This document shows, one piece after another, positions 13,145-15,754 of a stretch of DNA of 15,754 nt. The position numbers and the translations under genes are program-made. The notes below the pieces were generated by a model. The model saw nothing but the letters and a program-made list of their open reading frames with translations, did not search any database and had not been told where the DNA came from. Source of the stretch: Methanobacteriota archaeon (GTDB taxonomy: Archaea > Thermoplasmatota > Poseidoniia > Poseidoniales > Thalassarchaeaceae); contig PBUX01000067.1 in assembly GCA_002728565.1 (NCBI GenBank), forward strand, positions 1 through 15,754, in the 5' to 3' direction. How positions within the stretch are numbered: position 1 is the stretch's first letter; the number at the start of each line of letters is the position of its first letter.

Positions 13145-15472
13145 ATGAATTTAGACAATTTCTGGAAAGAACTGAGAAGAAGAAGAGTGGTCAGGGTTGT
13201 CGTAGCGTATGCTGTGGCAGTCTTTATCATTTTACAGGTGGCTTCATTAACCTTTGAGCCGCTTGGCCTGCCTGCGTGGACCTATCAGTTTGTTCTGATT
13301 CTTTGTATGGCTGGTTTTCCCGTTGTGTCTGCACTGGCATGGGCATTCGATGTTAAGAAGGATAATGCTTCAGACGAAACAAAAACCGCGGGCCAATTCA
13401 GAGCAACGCGGCCTGTCATAATCGGAAGCGTAGCTCTGCTCGGAGTTGGTTTTGCATTGTGGAATTTCTCCACAAACCCCACAGAGATTGAAGCAGATGG
13501 AGTGGATGTAGACCTCATGGCGGTGGTTCCTTTTAGGATCTCTTCCGCGGATGATCGTGTGACTATCCTAAGAGAAGGTGTTCTGGATATGCTCGCTCCC
13601 ATCTTTTCCGGGACTCCACAAATCATTGACAGTGGAAGAATGATAAATGCTTGGAGAGAGTTTGCGGGAGATAGTGAGGCTGATCTAAGCGAAGCGGAGT
13701 CGGTCGAATTGGCGCGAAGATTAGGTGCAGGTCGCGTGCTCGTGGGATCAGTTGTGGGAGATGGAGAGAGTTTCGCGATGAATGCGAGACTCCTGAGAGT
13801 CCCCGGAGGAGACTTGGTCGGAAATGTCTCTATCGATGGTTCAGCACCTCGTTTGAGAGAAACACTTACGCAATTGGCTAGTCAGGTGTTGTCTATGGAG
13901 GCGGGGGGGGATGAAAGTGAGATTGATTATTTGACCGAATTACTATTAGATGCACTGACTGCATATCTAGATGGCAGAAGTGCTTATAGAAGAACCGCTT
14001 ATATCGAGTCTAGAACAGCTCATATGCAGGCCTTGGATATCGATAGCACCTTTGCTTTGGCGGCTGTGGGAGCTTACCAGGCCATACAAATGGGATTAGA
14101 CGCAGAAAGATTCACATTAAGAAATAGAGCTCTCAGATTGTTGAGGAATCATATCGAAAACCTTCCTCCAAGGGATGAAGAATTTGTCCGGCTATGGTTG
14201 CCACCAGAAGAACGATATTCATTGGTAGAACGAGTTAGAACATTGGGAGAATTGGTCAACAGATTTCCGGAGAGTCCTGAAGCTTGGTATGAGTATGGAG
14301 ACATTATGTTCCACAATACTTGGAGGGTATCTCAGGAAGATTGGTTGGAAAGATCGAAAGAAGCATTTGAAAAGGCCTTGGAACTAGATCCTTCCATGGG
14401 AGTGGCTAGGCAACACCTTGATTACCATTTAGCAGAAAGCCCTGATACTGTGGGTATGCGAGATATGTTTGAGAACACAATCCGCATAGCTGCAGGATCG
14501 GAGACGGAAGTATGGGCGAGATCAGGAATGGCCAGCTTAGGAGATTCGACAAATTTAGCTTGGATCAATGACAATCTGGAGCAACTTCCCTACACAGAGG
14601 CCCAGATGCTCCTTGTCTATGAAGGATATATTCAAGGAGGATTCAAGTATCCCAGCCCGTATGGAGAAAGGATTTTCTCCCGTCTGGAGCGCACTGCCTT
14701 AACTGCGGCTGATCGAAATCAGTACCTGACGTTTTTGCACGGTTACCTTCGTTCGGGGGGGCGTTCGGACGAGGCAGACGATGTACTCAGAGATTTCCAG
14801 GCTGAATTTCGGCCTGTCCCAGATTTTTGGATGTCGGCAAATCTCTACTGGGATGGAGCTTTGGATCCAGCGGAGTCCGCCGTGCCAATATTAGAGGCTA
14901 TGGTTCCATCTCAAGGGTCTTTGACCTGGCCAATAAGTGTTAACGCATGTTTTTTGGAAATTTGGAAGATCAGGAAGGGCGACTTGTCTACGGTGGACCA
15001 GACGATCGAACGTCTACGCGATGGATCTAATGATCCAGATCCTGCCCATGGCCAGAATTCTTTTTGTGCTTTGGGACTTGAGACAATGGCCGCACATGAG
15101 AGAAACCCTGAGCAATCTGGAGAATTGGTTGAAGATCTAAAAAATGTGTTGGGTCAAGGTATAGTTTCCCATCGCTATTGGCAGTGGTTTAAGTTCGAAA
15201 TTGCCAGGATGCTGGAAGACCAAGGGGACCCAGCCAGCGCAGCAAAAATCATAAAATACGTACCTGGAGCGCCCGCAATCTTTCCATTGGGCATGTCTAC
15301 CATTTTGCGTGAATCAGCGAGGCTCAATGCTCTCGCTGGTAATCTCACAGAGGCACTCATTGATTACAGAGCGTTTCAGAGGATACGTCCCAATCCTGAC
15401 TCTCGTTTTGACGCTATGTCAGAATCGATAGATCAAAAAATAGTGGAACTGGAAGCAGCGCTAGAGAATTAA
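13145..15472 (+). CDS. Membrane-anchored TolB-like / tetratricopeptide repeat protein
   Basis: This 775-residue protein has an N-terminal module FWKELRRRRVVRV followed by three hydrophobic helices (about 15-36, 44-68 and 90-108). This layout is common in membrane TPR and adenylate-cyclase-like proteins of Gemmatimonadota and some Proteobacteria. Residues about 124-250 look like the TolB-like N-terminal domain of those proteins (a VVPF strand near the start and RRLGAGRVLVGSVVGDG in the middle). From about 265 to the end the protein is alpha-helical, with TPR-like units such as AFEKALELDPSMGVARQHL. No cyclase or kinase catalytic domain is seen, so it is probably a scaffold or sensor. Arginine codons in the first two thirds are mostly AGA/AGG, unlike the CGN-rich operon upstream. 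G-tracts of eight and seven occur inside the gene. It appears to be a separate transcription unit. Confidence 0.8.
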   Translation: MNLDNFWKELRRRRVVRVVVAYAVAVFIILQVASLTFEPLGLPAWTYQFVLILCMAGFPVVSALAWAFDVKKDNASDETKTAGQFRATRPVIIGSVALLGVGFALWNFSTNPTEIEADGVDVDLMAVVPFRISSADDRVTILREGVLDMLAPIFSGTPQIIDSGRMINAWREFAGDSEADLSEAESVELARRLGAGRVLVGSVVGDGESFAMNARLLRVPGGDLVGNVSIDGSAPRLRETLTQLASQVLSMEAGGDESEIDYLTELLLDALTAYLDGRSAYRRTAYIESRTAHMQALDIDSTFALAAVGAYQAIQMGLDAERFTLRNRALRLLRNHIENLPPRDEEFVRLWLPPEERYSLVERVRTLGELVNRFPESPEAWYEYGDIMFHNTWRVSQEDWLERSKEAFEKALELDPSMGVARQHLDYHLAESPDTVGMRDMFENTIRIAAGSETEVWARSGMASLGDSTNLAWINDNLEQLPYTEAQMLLVYEGYIQGGFKYPSPYGERIFSRLERTALTAADRNQYLTFLHGYLRSGGRSDEADDVLRDFQAEFRPVPDFWMSANLYWDGALDPAESAVPILEAMVPSQGSLTWPISVNACFLEIWKIRKGDLSTVDQTIERLRDGSNDPDPAHGQNSFCALGLETMAAHERNPEQSGELVEDLKNVLGQGIVSHRYWQWFKFEIARMLEDQGDPASAAKIIKYVPGAPAIFPLGMSTILRESARLNALAGNLTEALIDYRAFQRIRPNPDSRFDAMSESIDQKIVELEAALEN

Positions 15473-15560
15473 CTTGGGGCTTCCTAAGCAAATCGAGAAC
15501 CAGGATTTTGGCGAAAATGGTAGTTTGGAAAGATACCTCTAAACGGAGTGGAGATGTAAA
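15473..15560 (+). other. Short intergenic region before the Tat-exported gene
   Basis: This 88-base gap has no obvious terminator hairpin. TTGGCG at 15508-15513 followed 17 bases later by AGATAC is a weak promoter-like pair. A GGAG at 15550-15553 lies seven bases before the GTG start of the next gene. Confidence 0.3.
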
Positions 15561-15754
15561 GTGATTGAACTAAATCAGAGGAATCTTTCCCGAAGGACTT
15601 TTCTGAATGCTGCAGGACTGACAATTGCCGGTGCTACCTTTGGGCCAGTATTAACAAGTGCTGAAATGAGTCACCGCGAACGGATTGAGGCTGCATTAAC
15701 CAACCAGCCGACGGATCGCACTCCACTGAGCTTTTGGTGGCATTGGGCCAACAA
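15561..15754 (+). CDS. Tat-exported uroporphyrinogen decarboxylase-family protein (5' part, runs off the window)
   Basis: The window ends after 64 complete codons. Starting at GTG 15561 with GGAG at 15550-15553, the protein begins with a twin-arginine signal: S10-R11-R12-T-F14-L15 followed by a moderately hydrophobic stretch (AAGLTIAGATFGPVL) and a likely cleavage area near TSA (32-34). The mature part starts SHRERIEAALTNQPTDRTPLSFW (37-59), which matches the opening of uroporphyrinogen decarboxylase-family proteins (RERxxAALxxxxxDRxPxxFW). That family includes heme-pathway decarboxylases and corrinoid-dependent methyltransferases; the latter-like, non-heme branch is likelier for an exported form. 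A start at ATG 15666 would remove the Tat signal, but it lacks a ribosome site. Function beyond the family cannot be set from the fragment. Confidence 0.75.
   Translation, partial: MIELNQRNLSRRTFLNAAGLTIAGATFGPVLTSAEMSHRERIEAALTNQPTDRTPLSFWWHWAN

Overview
The window looks like a bacterial chromosome segment of intermediate GC, with strong AGGAGG-type ribosome binding sites and nearly all coding capacity on the + strand. No tRNA, rRNA, CRISPR array or insertion sequence was recognised. The lineage is uncertain. The membrane-anchored TolB-like/TPR protein at the right end has an N-terminal module I associate with Gemmatimonadota and other uncultured, often marine, Gram-negative groups. The lipoprotein, the HAE-3/RND exporter and the Tat signal fit a didermic bacterium.

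Layout: (1) 22-447, a small lipoprotein. (2) 448-726, a 279-base gap that probably holds the promoter of the following operon. (3) 727-13022, eight tightly packed genes with short gaps or overlaps of 1, 4 and 11 bases. They encode an acyl-AMP ligase (OleC-like C-terminus), a UbiA-family prenyltransferase with variant Asp motifs, a three-domain ATP-grasp/phosphohistidine dikinase-like enzyme resembling rifampin phosphotransferase or PigC, a tandem GNAT acyltransferase, a class I-type HMG-CoA reductase, a BtaA-like (DUF3419) SAM-dependent aminocarboxypropyl transferase, a polyprenol/phytol kinase-like membrane protein with a DUF92-like C-terminal half, and an HAE-3/MMPL-type RND exporter. (4) 13145-15472, a membrane-anchored TolB-like/TPR protein with different arginine codon use. 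(5) 15561 to the window end, the start of a Tat-exported uroporphyrinogen-decarboxylase-family protein.

The operon reads as a pathway for a complex isoprenoid-containing lipid or lipid-like metabolite. HMG-CoA reductase would supply isoprenoid precursor, the polyprenol-kinase-like protein would phosphorylate or salvage a prenyl alcohol, and UbiA would attach the prenyl chain. The AMP ligase and GNAT would activate and add an acyl group, the dikinase-like enzyme would phosphorylate or condense an intermediate, the BtaA-like enzyme would add a betaine-lipid-type head group, and the RND protein would move the product to the outer envelope. Each family assignment rests on visible motifs. The combined pathway and its product are inference, and I do not recognise this gene set as a described system.
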